Positions 51,757 to 59,380 of a stretch of 64,000 nucleotides of DNA are shown one piece after another. Below the pieces are notes generated by a model that saw nothing but the letters and a program-made list of their open reading frames with translations, searched no databases and was not told where the DNA came from. The stretch lies in the NCBI GenBank assembly GCA_945872615.1, contig CAMBZZ010000001.1, positions 216,366-280,365 of the forward strand, read 5' to 3'. The position numbers and the translations under genes are program-made. The DNA is from an uncultured Clostridia bacterium (lineage in GTDB: Bacteria; Bacillota; Clostridia; Christensenellales; UBA3700). Position 1 is the stretch's first letter. Every line of letters starts with the position of its first letter.

Positions 51757-52733
51757 ACGCTCACCTTCTCGCTAGATATTCTAAAGGAAAACACAAAGGT
51801 ACAGCCTCTAAACACGTCGTTGGAAAAGACAAATTCGCCGAATTGGCTACTATTTCCCGCAACGGTAGTGCCAAAGTCGTGATAGAGCCCTATGGTAATT
51901 TTGCTCTTTTGCGGAATACATTTGTTGACGTCAAGATTGACCTCGGAATGTCCCCTTTCGTTCAGCTGGCTCGAGTACTCAATCGGCGTGGCAAAACGCA
52001 CGTCGGTGGTTGCCGAATCGTCTACAAACTCATAGGTCGAAGTCGTCGTGTTGTAGCTGACTTGATACTTGGCGTATTGCAAATGGAAATACTCCGCTAC
52101 GTACTCACTCTTGATGATTATCTCAGTCACGTCGCCCGTGCCGTCTGCTTCTTTGGTAATCAAAAATCCCTTTTTGGCGGCATTGTCGTTCTCGTGCTTA
52201 GGTACGTAGGTATAGATGGTCGTGTCCTCGGCAAGATGATTGCCGTTATTGTCAAAATAGTCTGCTCCGCCTGCTTCATCGGGCTTGTAAGCATAGCTAC
52301 CCTTGACGCCGAGATATGCCTTGCGATTGTCCATGTTGTCTACGAAAGACGTGTCCCCGAAAACTATACGCACTACGTCGGAGAACGGCAACGCCTTTTG
52401 TGCGTCGAGGCGAATTGCTATATATTCAAAGCCGAACGATACGTCAACGGCACTTTCACCCACAACTTTGTACGCCACGTCAAAATCAAAAATATACGGC
52501 GCATCGGGCGGATTCTTTTTGTTGCCCGAACTGTCGTAGCCCTTTTGTCCGTTGTATTCTACCAGAGTGCCCAAAGTTGAAGAAAGTAATATTACTTCTT
52601 GAGGGTTTTCCACAGACAAAAGTCCCGTTACGTCGACTTTGGAATAGCTACTAAACCATGCAAACGTGCCTGCCAATACGCATATTAGCAGAACAAGCGT
52701 TATTATTGGTATCATAGCCTTGATGTCTTTCAT
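51753..52733 (-). CDS. SipW-type signal peptide surface protein, unknown
   Basis: 326 aa; MKDIKAMIPIITLVLLICVLAGTFAWFSSYSKVDVTG; 4-nt ATGA overlap with the next gene. Confidence 0.7.
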   Translation of the reverse strand: MKDIKAMIPIITLVLLICVLAGTFAWFSSYSKVDVTGLLSVENPQEVILLSSTLGTLVEYNGQKGYDSSGNKKNPPDAPYIFDFDVAYKVVGESAVDVSFGFEYIAIRLDAQKALPFSDVVRIVFGDTSFVDNMDNRKAYLGVKGSYAYKPDEAGGADYFDNNGNHLAEDTTIYTYVPKHENDNAAKKGFLITKEADGTGDVTEIIIKSEYVAEYFHLQYAKYQVSYNTTTSTYEFVDDSATTDVRFATPIEYSSQLNERGHSEVNLDVNKCIPQKSKITIGLYHDFGTTVAGNSSQFGEFVFSNDVFRGCTFVFSFRISSEKVSV

Positions 52734-52786
52734 ATCATTCCTTTTGTTACTTCAAACTTTTAGTTTGAGATTGTCTCATGTTGTTT

Positions 52787-53104
52787 GAGATTGCCACGCC
52801 AAACGGCTTTGCTGACGCAAAATGTACACAGCGCAATGACATACACCCTGTCATTCCGAGCGTAGCGTGGGAATCTCTCGCTCCTTTTGTTTTAGATTGC
52901 CGCGTTCACTTCGTTTCACTCGCAATGACATTGTGATTGAGATTACCACAGTCGCTTTGCTCCTCTTTGCCAACGCAAAATGCACGTAGCTCTAAGACAA
53001 AGATATTATTGCAATGGCATTGTGTGTTGTCATTCCGAGAACACATTGTGTCCGTGGAAATCTCGTACCTTTTGTCATTCCGAGCCGTTAGGCGTGGGAA
53101 TCTC
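52787..53104. repeat. R2 dispersed hairpin repeat cluster B
   Basis: Same consensus halves as cluster A; last copy 53073-53104 tgtcattccgagccgttaggcgtgggaatctc. Confidence 0.85.
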
Positions 53105-53486
53105 GCTTTTTATTTTTCAAACCAATCAATAGACAAGTCGTTCCGTTGAGGATTGCTTCTATTTATTAGTTCTTCTTTTTTGGCTCTACTCCAAGATTTT
53201 AGTTGTTTTTCTCTCTCTATCGCACTTTTTATATCGGTCGTAATCTCATAATGTAAAAGCTTATCTATGTTATATTTACTAGTAAACCCTTCTATGAGTT
53301 TGTTTTTATGTTCATACACTCGGCGTTGCAAGTCATTTGTCACCCCTATGTAAAGCACTTTATTGCTCTTGTTGCTCAAAATGTAAACATAGTAATTGTT
53401 CATTTATTGCACCTATTTTGTATTTTTTGAGATTGCCACGTCGTTTCACTCCTTTGCTAACGCAAAATGTGCACAACGCAATGACA
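53073..53486 (-). mobile_element. Putative GIY-YIG nuclease element bounded by inverted R2 half-repeats
   Basis: Left half 53073-53104 and right half 53429-53486 (gagattgccacg...cgcaatgaca) flank the nuclease ORF. Confidence 0.6.
53110..53403 (-). CDS. GIY-YIG nuclease family protein (UPF0213/YhbQ-like)
   Basis: 97 aa; YYVYILSNKSNKVLYIGVTNDLQRRVYEHKNK. Confidence 0.93.
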   Translation of the reverse strand: MNNYYVYILSNKSNKVLYIGVTNDLQRRVYEHKNKLIEGFTSKYNIDKLLHYEITTDIKSAIEREKQLKSWSRAKKEELINRSNPQRNDLSIDWFEK

Positions 53487-53745
53487 AGGATATTATCACA
53501 ATGACATTGTGTGTTGTCATTCCGAGAACACTTGTGTTCGTGGGAATCTCGTACCTTTTGTCATTCCGAGCCGTTAGGCGTGGGAATCCCATACCTTTTG
53601 TTTGAGATTGCCACGTCGTTTCACTCCTTTGCTAACGCAAAATGTGCACAACGCAATGACAAGGATATTATCGCAATGACATTGTGTGTTGTCATTCAGA
53701 GGACACATTGTGTCCGTGGGAATCTCTATCCTTTGACATAGCCTC
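53429..53745. repeat. R2 dispersed hairpin repeat cluster C
   Basis: 53429-53486 is repeated identically at 53604-53661; further TGTCATTC units at 53514, 53559 and ~53692. Confidence 0.85.
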
Positions 53746-54501
53746 CCTAAACTTCTCCACCATCTCGTCTATATACTCTTGCTTTTGCTCATCCGTCATA
53801 GGCGAGCCGTCGGCGTTGGTGAGATCGTCTCTTGCCGTCAAGCCGTCTCGTATTTCTTGCACGGCTTTTTCCATTTCTTCGTTGCGCTGTCTGTCGTAGT
53901 CGTCGTCGGTAATTTTCTTTTGTTCGGCGGATTTGATTTTGGTTACTTTGCACACCTCAAATATCAACACTCCGAGTAGCGGCAATATTATCAAAGTAGC
54001 AAAGCCGTACCATTTGCTTAAAAATCTCAACAGTCCCGCCAAAAACTTGGAGGTGCTAACATAGGTGGCACGCACGTTGGCTACGGGTACGGGCACTCTA
54101 TCCGCCAAAGTATTGGCATCGCCCTTGGTCTCTATCACCCACGTGCCGTCCTCGTCTTGATAAGGAGCGACTACGATGCGGTGGGTTATGTTTTGTCCGA
54201 CGATAGCCTTAGGCTCGAAGCCTTCGGGGGCTTCGAACGTGATAACGTCGCCCACTTGCAACTGCCCGCCGTCGTACTTTTTGCATATCACCACGTCGTC
54301 TTTGTCTATAGTGCCCGTCATCGAGTCGGTAAGCACGTAGTACATTTGGTAGCCAAACAGGCTAGGTTGCTCTCCTCTCAGCAAGGTTATACCCACCGAC
54401 AAGAGGCACACCACTACCAAGGCGAATATCACGTACCATACTATATTAAAGATTTTTTTTGCCAAAGATTTGGTTTCTTTGGCATTGTTTGGCTTGCTCA
54501 T
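53692..54501 (-). CDS. Signal peptidase I, ER/SipW type
   Basis: 269 aa; VLTDSMTGTIDKDDVVICKK, VGDVITF, ITHRIV, TKGDAN; second TM and charged tail; start overlaps the upstream stop (ATGA). Confidence 0.88.
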   Translation of the reverse strand: MSKPNNAKETKSLAKKIFNIVWYVIFALVVVCLLSVGITLLRGEQPSLFGYQMYYVLTDSMTGTIDKDDVVICKKYDGGQLQVGDVITFEAPEGFEPKAIVGQNITHRIVVAPYQDEDGTWVIETKGDANTLADRVPVPVANVRATYVSTSKFLAGLLRFLSKWYGFATLIILPLLGVLIFEVCKVTKIKSAEQKKITDDDYDRQRNEEMEKAVQEIRDGLTARDDLTNADGSPMTDEQKQEYIDEMVEKFREAMSKDRDSHGHNVSSE

Positions 54502-56675
54502 TTCAAGTCGGAGAGTTTGGCTCTCGGTTTCTTATTTTTCATTGCTTTGCCGGTAATCGGCTTGCCGTCGTCATCGTCGTCGGTTTGGTTAGGCGCAGTG
54601 GCTTTGGTATATTTAGGCGCCGCTTTTCCGCTGAGTTTGACAGGTTTAGAAGCTTCGATTTGTTGTGCTTCCAATTCTCCGTCTGTCGGCTTGTCGTCCA
54701 CGGCAATAGCGGTAAAGCCCTCTATTTGCGGCATTGCTTTGGCAGTTGGCGCGGCGTCGTCATTGTCGTCTTTTTTGCTTTTGGTCGACCTGTTTTGAGT
54801 TTTTGGCTGTTTTTTTGGTTTGACAAAGGCGTCTGCAGTCAATTTTCCTTTGCCCGCAGACTCTTCTTTGGCTTGTTCTATCTGCTCTTCGGACATAGGA
54901 GAGAAGTCCTCTACGCCGTGCTTGGCAAGAATTGCCTTGCCCAGTTCTACCAATTTTCCTTGGTCGTCACCGTCAAGCAACTCTTCGAGTTCGTCGACTT
55001 TGGCTTCCATATCTCTGTCTTTTTGGTCTTGCTCGTCTATCTCGTCCACCAACGCTCCGACTACGTCGTCCTCGATAACCTCGTCTTCTATGTCTTCGTC
55101 CTCGTCTATCAAGCCCTTTTGCTCGGCAAGTTGACGTTCGAGTTCAGCAAGCTTTTTGCGCTCTTTTTCTAGCGCGCGCTCGTTGGTGAGACGTTCTCTT
55201 TCGGCAATCATTATGCGCTTGTCAATAGCGCGTCTGACCACTTCCATTTCCTTTTCGATTTTGCGTACGAGTTTGGCTCTGTCCAACTCGTTGTTCTCCA
55301 CTGCCTCCCAAGCCTCTGCCGACTCTTCTTCGCTGTTGAGCAAACGGTAGCGGAGCAAAACTCTGTCGATAGCCTTGTTGATACGTTGCAACTCGGCTCT
55401 GGACATAGTGGCTTCTTCGGAAGTACGCTGGAAGACGTTTTTGGTCTCGGTGAGCAGTTCTTGATATTGATCTGCTTCTTCGTCCTCTTCTTCCTCTTCT
55501 TCTTGCTCTTTCTCTTTTTCTTCTTCGTCAGGCGTATGCTCGGCTTCTTCGTCTTGCGGAGTTTGCTCGTCGATAGCGCCCGACTCGTCGATAGCCTCTT
55601 CTTGAATTTCTTTTTCGATTTCTTTTTCGACTTGTTTTTGTTCTTCTTGAGGCTCTTGAGGCTTTTCTTCGTCCTTTATTTGCTCTTGCGGTTTTTCTTC
55701 TTCCTTCTCTACTATGTCCTTTTCTTCGAGGTTGGACTCGCTATAGAAAGCGCTATCCTCGACTTCGCCTTGGACAAGACCTTCCATAAGCATAGAGTTG
55801 AGGCAAATCATATCCGCAACACCTTGTTGCAAGGTGTCGTCCATATCCATCTTTTTGACTTCGTTCTCAACCGCAAAGCCCGTCTTGGTGTAACTTTCTA
55901 TAAACTGCCAAAGCACCAACGCCTTCTTAAAGTCAGGGTTTTTGAGGATTACGTTGGTACGAGTGATAGGCGGTCTAACGGGCGCGGAGTTGACCATTTG
56001 CTTGGCAAAAGCACTACCCAAAAAGTCGTTGATAATACGTTGCATTTTGGCTATACGCTCAACGACGCTGAGGTCTTCGTTTTGCATCTTTTGCACTTCG
56101 TCAAAAGGCAGAGAGGCAATAAGGTCAAGTTTGTAGAATACACGAGTTTTGCCCGTAAATACCGACGTGTCAACGTTGAGTTCCAATACGTGGTCGTTGA
56201 CGTACGCCGCTTTGATAGCCTCAAGTCTTCGGGTTACGAATTGGCTGAGGTTTTTGAGCAAAGTATAAATAAATCTATTTTCGTAAATCTCAAAGGACTC
56301 TTCTTTGGTCGTATTGAGAATTTTGTTAGGCGTAACCATGCCGTCCTTATCTACGCTGGAGATAAGGTTGGTGTGCTGAGCGAGGTGCTTAACGGACTCG
56401 GTAGAAATAGCGCGGGCAAGCGAAATGTCCACAATATCTTCTTCGATGACGATGTGTTTACGAGGGTTGCGGACGATATTGTCGAGGTGTGGCAAAGTTG
56501 CCTCAATAATCTCGACCCAATCGAGGTCAAAAGACTTATTGCGGTGCTTGGTATTGAGCTTGACAGTAGGCTTGGCAGCCTTCAACTTCTTTTTGAACGA
56601 CGCATAAAAGTCATCGGAAGCCAACATTTTGTTGACCTTTTCGACGTATGAATCGTATCGCTCTCTATCAGTCAT
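54498..56675 (-). CDS. DUF2357 (McrC N-terminal)-like protein with long acidic coiled-coil tail and no nuclease domain seen
   Basis: 725 aa; LDNIVRNPRKHI...SVKHLAQHTNLI...PNKILNTTKEESFEIYENRFIYTLLKNL resembles DUF2357; Glu/Lys-rich C-terminal half. Confidence 0.6.
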   Translation of the reverse strand: MTDRERYDSYVEKVNKMLASDDFYASFKKKLKAAKPTVKLNTKHRNKSFDLDWVEIIEATLPHLDNIVRNPRKHIVIEEDIVDISLARAISTESVKHLAQHTNLISSVDKDGMVTPNKILNTTKEESFEIYENRFIYTLLKNLSQFVTRRLEAIKAAYVNDHVLELNVDTSVFTGKTRVFYKLDLIASLPFDEVQKMQNEDLSVVERIAKMQRIINDFLGSAFAKQMVNSAPVRPPITRTNVILKNPDFKKALVLWQFIESYTKTGFAVENEVKKMDMDDTLQQGVADMICLNSMLMEGLVQGEVEDSAFYSESNLEEKDIVEKEEEKPQEQIKDEEKPQEPQEEQKQVEKEIEKEIQEEAIDESGAIDEQTPQDEEAEHTPDEEEKEKEQEEEEEEDEEADQYQELLTETKNVFQRTSEEATMSRAELQRINKAIDRVLLRYRLLNSEEESAEAWEAVENNELDRAKLVRKIEKEMEVVRRAIDKRIMIAERERLTNERALEKERKKLAELERQLAEQKGLIDEDEDIEDEVIEDDVVGALVDEIDEQDQKDRDMEAKVDELEELLDGDDQGKLVELGKAILAKHGVEDFSPMSEEQIEQAKEESAGKGKLTADAFVKPKKQPKTQNRSTKSKKDDNDDAAPTAKAMPQIEGFTAIAVDDKPTDGELEAQQIEASKPVKLSGKAAPKYTKATAPNQTDDDDDGKPITGKAMKNKKPRAKLSDLK

Positions 56676-56697
56676 TTTGACCCCCTAAATTATTATA

Positions 56698-57594
56698 TCA
56701 ACCAATAGGTCTAATATCTTGGTAATCTTGTACGCTAAAGGTTATCTCAACCGTGCAGTAACCGCCGATAATTTCGTCCTTGCATTGAGCGTCACTACCC
56801 TCGAGCCACATATACACGGTATATTTGACCACTTCTCCCGCATTAAGTTGTTGGTCTGTAATTTTGTCGATGTAGTGTTCCCAATCGCCCTCTACGCCGC
56901 TATAGCCCTTGAAAGGCTGCGTTTCGTTGGTCTTGAGTTGAATTGCTCCGTCAAAGCCTTCTTTGCCCGCATTGAGCATCGCCAAAGATATAGGCTTTTG
57001 CAAATCGAAGTCGTCGCTATCGTAGGCGATATACTCAGGCGTGTCTTCGGCTTTTTGTTCGGCATATACGACTATCTCAGGCTCGGCGTCTTGACGGTAG
57101 GTCACGACCATAATACGCATAGCCTTTTCGGCATCTTTTTTCTTGTTTTTCAACACGATATTGGTGGTGTATTGCAAGGACTTATACTCTGCGGCATTTT
57201 TGAGATACATAGTATACGCAATATATCCGCTAGCACCCAACGTGCCTTCCTTAGCCAAGGTTTCTTCTCTCATGTCCAATCTACTATACGTAGTTTGATC
57301 CATGTTTTCGGGACCTTTCATATCCAAAAAACTGGTAGGTTTGGCGAAGTCGGCGGTCTCGGAAAGGACAAGTCCCGTAGAGTCCTTGTCGATACTGATT
57401 TTCATAGAGTTGTATTCCACCAAACTCAATACGCCCCAAGCAGATCCCGTAATAAGCAAAGCAATAAGCAAAAGCAACGCAATCCATTTGGACACGGTGC
57501 GTCGTTTCATTTTTTGTTCAACTGTCTTGTTCCTGATTATGTCCAGCTTTTGAGCTTCGGACAAATCTTTGGTTACAGGTCTCTTTTTTGCCAT
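56698..57594 (-). CDS. Single-pass membrane protein with possible TasA-like extracytoplasmic domain
   Basis: 298 aa; TM SKWIALLLLIALLITGSAWGVLSLV; C-terminal VVKYTVYMWLEGSDAQCKDEIIGGYCTVEITFSV parallels YTIGVYIWIDGHKADNYAAGASLKATISV of the 61138 gene. Confidence 0.6.
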   Translation of the reverse strand: MAKKRPVTKDLSEAQKLDIIRNKTVEQKMKRRTVSKWIALLLLIALLITGSAWGVLSLVEYNSMKISIDKDSTGLVLSETADFAKPTSFLDMKGPENMDQTTYSRLDMREETLAKEGTLGASGYIAYTMYLKNAAEYKSLQYTTNIVLKNKKKDAEKAMRIMVVTYRQDAEPEIVVYAEQKAEDTPEYIAYDSDDFDLQKPISLAMLNAGKEGFDGAIQLKTNETQPFKGYSGVEGDWEHYIDKITDQQLNAGEVVKYTVYMWLEGSDAQCKDEIIGGYCTVEITFSVQDYQDIRPIG

Positions 57595-57625
57595 TAGTTA
57601 TCCTTATTGGTCGCTCGCCGATTGT

Positions 57626-58097
57626 AGCCTCCTTTGTGTAAAGGGAGGTGGCAACGCAGTTGACGGAGGGATTGCGTTATTCTATCCGCTCTTTGATTAC
57701 GTGGTTTATATACTCACAAGCATACTCAAAATTATCATTGAGATAATTGTTGGGTATCCTTAATACTATCAAGCCATATTGTTCCAAAAATTCAGTTCTT
57801 ATTTGGTCTTTGGCTGCGTTGTTATCTTCGTAGTGCTGAGAACCATCCAACTCTATTACCAGCTTAGCCTTGGCACAATAGAAGTCGGCTATATAGTTGC
57901 CAATCACTTTTTGCCTAAGAAACTTGAGTGGATAATCTCTCAAAAAATCATACCACAATCGTTTCTCTTCTTTGGTCATATCCTTTCGCAATTGTTTGGC
58001 AAACGGCACTAATATTTTGTTATGCTTTTTGTCCAATTGCATTAGGTCAATCCCCCACCCGACTACCGTCGGGAGCCCCCTTTGCACAAAGGAGCCT
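57626..58097 (-). mobile_element. Putative DUF559 nuclease element A bounded by ~50-bp imperfect inverted R1a repeats
   Basis: Left 57626-57674 agcctcctttgtgtaaagggaggtggc...ggagggattg; right 58048-58097 is its inverted relative; DUF559 ORF fills the interior. Confidence 0.65.
57677..58042 (-). CDS. DUF559 (Vsr-like endonuclease fold) protein, copy A
   Basis: MTKEEKRLWYDFL...FLRQKVIGNYIADFYCAKAKLVIELDGSQHYED; start at ATG 58042 (the 58087 start lies in the repeat). Confidence 0.9.
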   Translation of the reverse strand: MQLDKKHNKILVPFAKQLRKDMTKEEKRLWYDFLRDYPLKFLRQKVIGNYIADFYCAKAKLVIELDGSQHYEDNNAAKDQIRTEFLEQYGLIVLRIPNNYLNDNFEYACEYINHVIKERIE

Positions 58098-58098
58098 T

Positions 58099-58953
58099 TT
58101 ATTTATTATCTTTATTATTAGCCTGACTAGCGAGATATTCCTCAATAGCCTTCTTCTTAATCTCCTCTTCCTTTGCTTTCCGCTCTTGCTCTGCAAGATA
58201 TTCGGCTACAGCTTGCTTTTTGAGTTCTTCTTCGGACGGTTGAGGCGTTTCGGTAGGTTTAGCGCCACCTGCCATAATAATGGCTTTGAGTTCTTCCATT
58301 TCTGCTTTGTGCTTGGCTTCGCTCTCTGCAAGTTCTGCCTTGTGCTTTTCGTCCTTGTTTTTGACAGCCATTCTTATAATCATAATGATATTATAGAGAA
58401 GTAGCGCCACCAAAGGCAAAATCAATATGAAGAAAAACGCTACCTTGTTTTGTAAGAAAGTAATTATACTTCCGAGTTTAGGGATTTGCCCCTTGTAAAT
58501 ACCCACGATTGCGTTTTCGTAGACAGGCTCTTTGATTGCCTCAATATCGTAATCTGCGTCATATTGCTTGTCGCCCGCCGTATAGTAAATCGTTGCCGTA
58601 TTGTCAAGGTTGCTACCGATTTCTACGATTCTGTGGGAGATATAGCCATAATTGTCGCCCACCTTGCCGACGTAAGTTATAATATCACCGACTTTGAGGT
58701 TTGCCTTGGCTTCGTCGGTAATTTTTTCTACCAAAATGGCGTCGCCCGCGGCAAAACTGTCGCTATGCTTGCCGTCCATAGAGTCGGTGAGTACGGGCAT
58801 CAACGTAATACCTGTTGCCAACTCACCGTTTTCGCCTTTTCGTGATTGGAAGATCATAAATATCGCAAAAATCACGCACGCAAGAATGAGTACCACTTGC
58901 ACGCTGACGATTACGATATTCAAAACTTTACTTTTTTGTGTTTTTTCTGCCAT
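58099..58953 (-). CDS. Signal peptidase I, ER/SipW type, with long coiled-coil C-terminal tail
   Basis: 284 aa; VLTDSMDGKHSDSFAAGDAILVEK, VGDIITYVG, YISHRIVEI; second TM, then KHKAELAESEAKHKAEMEELK. Confidence 0.85.
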   Translation of the reverse strand: MAEKTQKSKVLNIVIVSVQVVLILACVIFAIFMIFQSRKGENGELATGITLMPVLTDSMDGKHSDSFAAGDAILVEKITDEAKANLKVGDIITYVGKVGDNYGYISHRIVEIGSNLDNTATIYYTAGDKQYDADYDIEAIKEPVYENAIVGIYKGQIPKLGSIITFLQNKVAFFFILILPLVALLLYNIIMIIRMAVKNKDEKHKAELAESEAKHKAEMEELKAIIMAGGAKPTETPQPSEEELKKQAVAEYLAEQERKAKEEEIKKKAIEEYLASQANNKDNK

Positions 58954-59004
58954 AGTTTTTCCTTTTTTTGGAGTCGTACTCTAAAATGATATTATAGGAT
59001 TTTT

Positions 59005-59056
59005 CAACCCTTCCACCACCTATCGGTGGTCCCCCTTCCCTTGCACAGGGACGGCT
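59005..59056 (-). repeat. R1b hairpin repeat, solo copy
   Basis: caacccttccaccacctatcggtggtcccccttcccttgcacagggacggct. Confidence 0.85.
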
Positions 59057-59163
59057 ACAAAAGGATTGAGATTGCCACGCTTCACTCGCAATGACATACA
59101 CCCTTTGACGGTGGAGATGCGAGTTCTCCGTTCCCCCTTTGGGTGCTTAAGAATACGAGTTTT

Positions 59164-59214
59164 ACAACCCTTCCACCGCTCCCGCGGTCCCCCTTCCCTT
59201 GCACAGGGACGGCT
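59164..59214 (-). repeat. R1b hairpin repeat, solo copy
   Basis: acaacccttccaccgctcccgcggtcccccttcccttgcacagggacggct. Confidence 0.85.
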
Positions 59215-59279
59215 TTCTCCAAACGCCAAAATTGCGAGTCCTCCGTTTTTCCTTTGGGTGCGTAGATACGAGCAAGACA

Positions 59280-59365
59280 AGGAGAACGAGTATTGCGTAA
59301 GGGAGCATACTATTACGTATGTGACCGCCACGCAAACGCAAGTTCGACACAGTATTGCGACGTAT
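59280..59365 (-). repeat. R3 dispersed repeat, copy 1
   Basis: Reverse complement gtcgaacttgcgtttgcgtggcggtcacatacgtaatagtatgctcccttacgcaatactcgttctcct matches 62275-62345. Confidence 0.7.
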
Positions 59366-59380
59366 ATACACAGCCAAAGA

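Noticed and set aside
55386-56651. 421-aa plus-strand ORF
   Set aside because: Antisense of the DUF2357-like coiled-coil gene; the Leu/Phe-rich stretch mirrors the Glu/Lys-rich codons.
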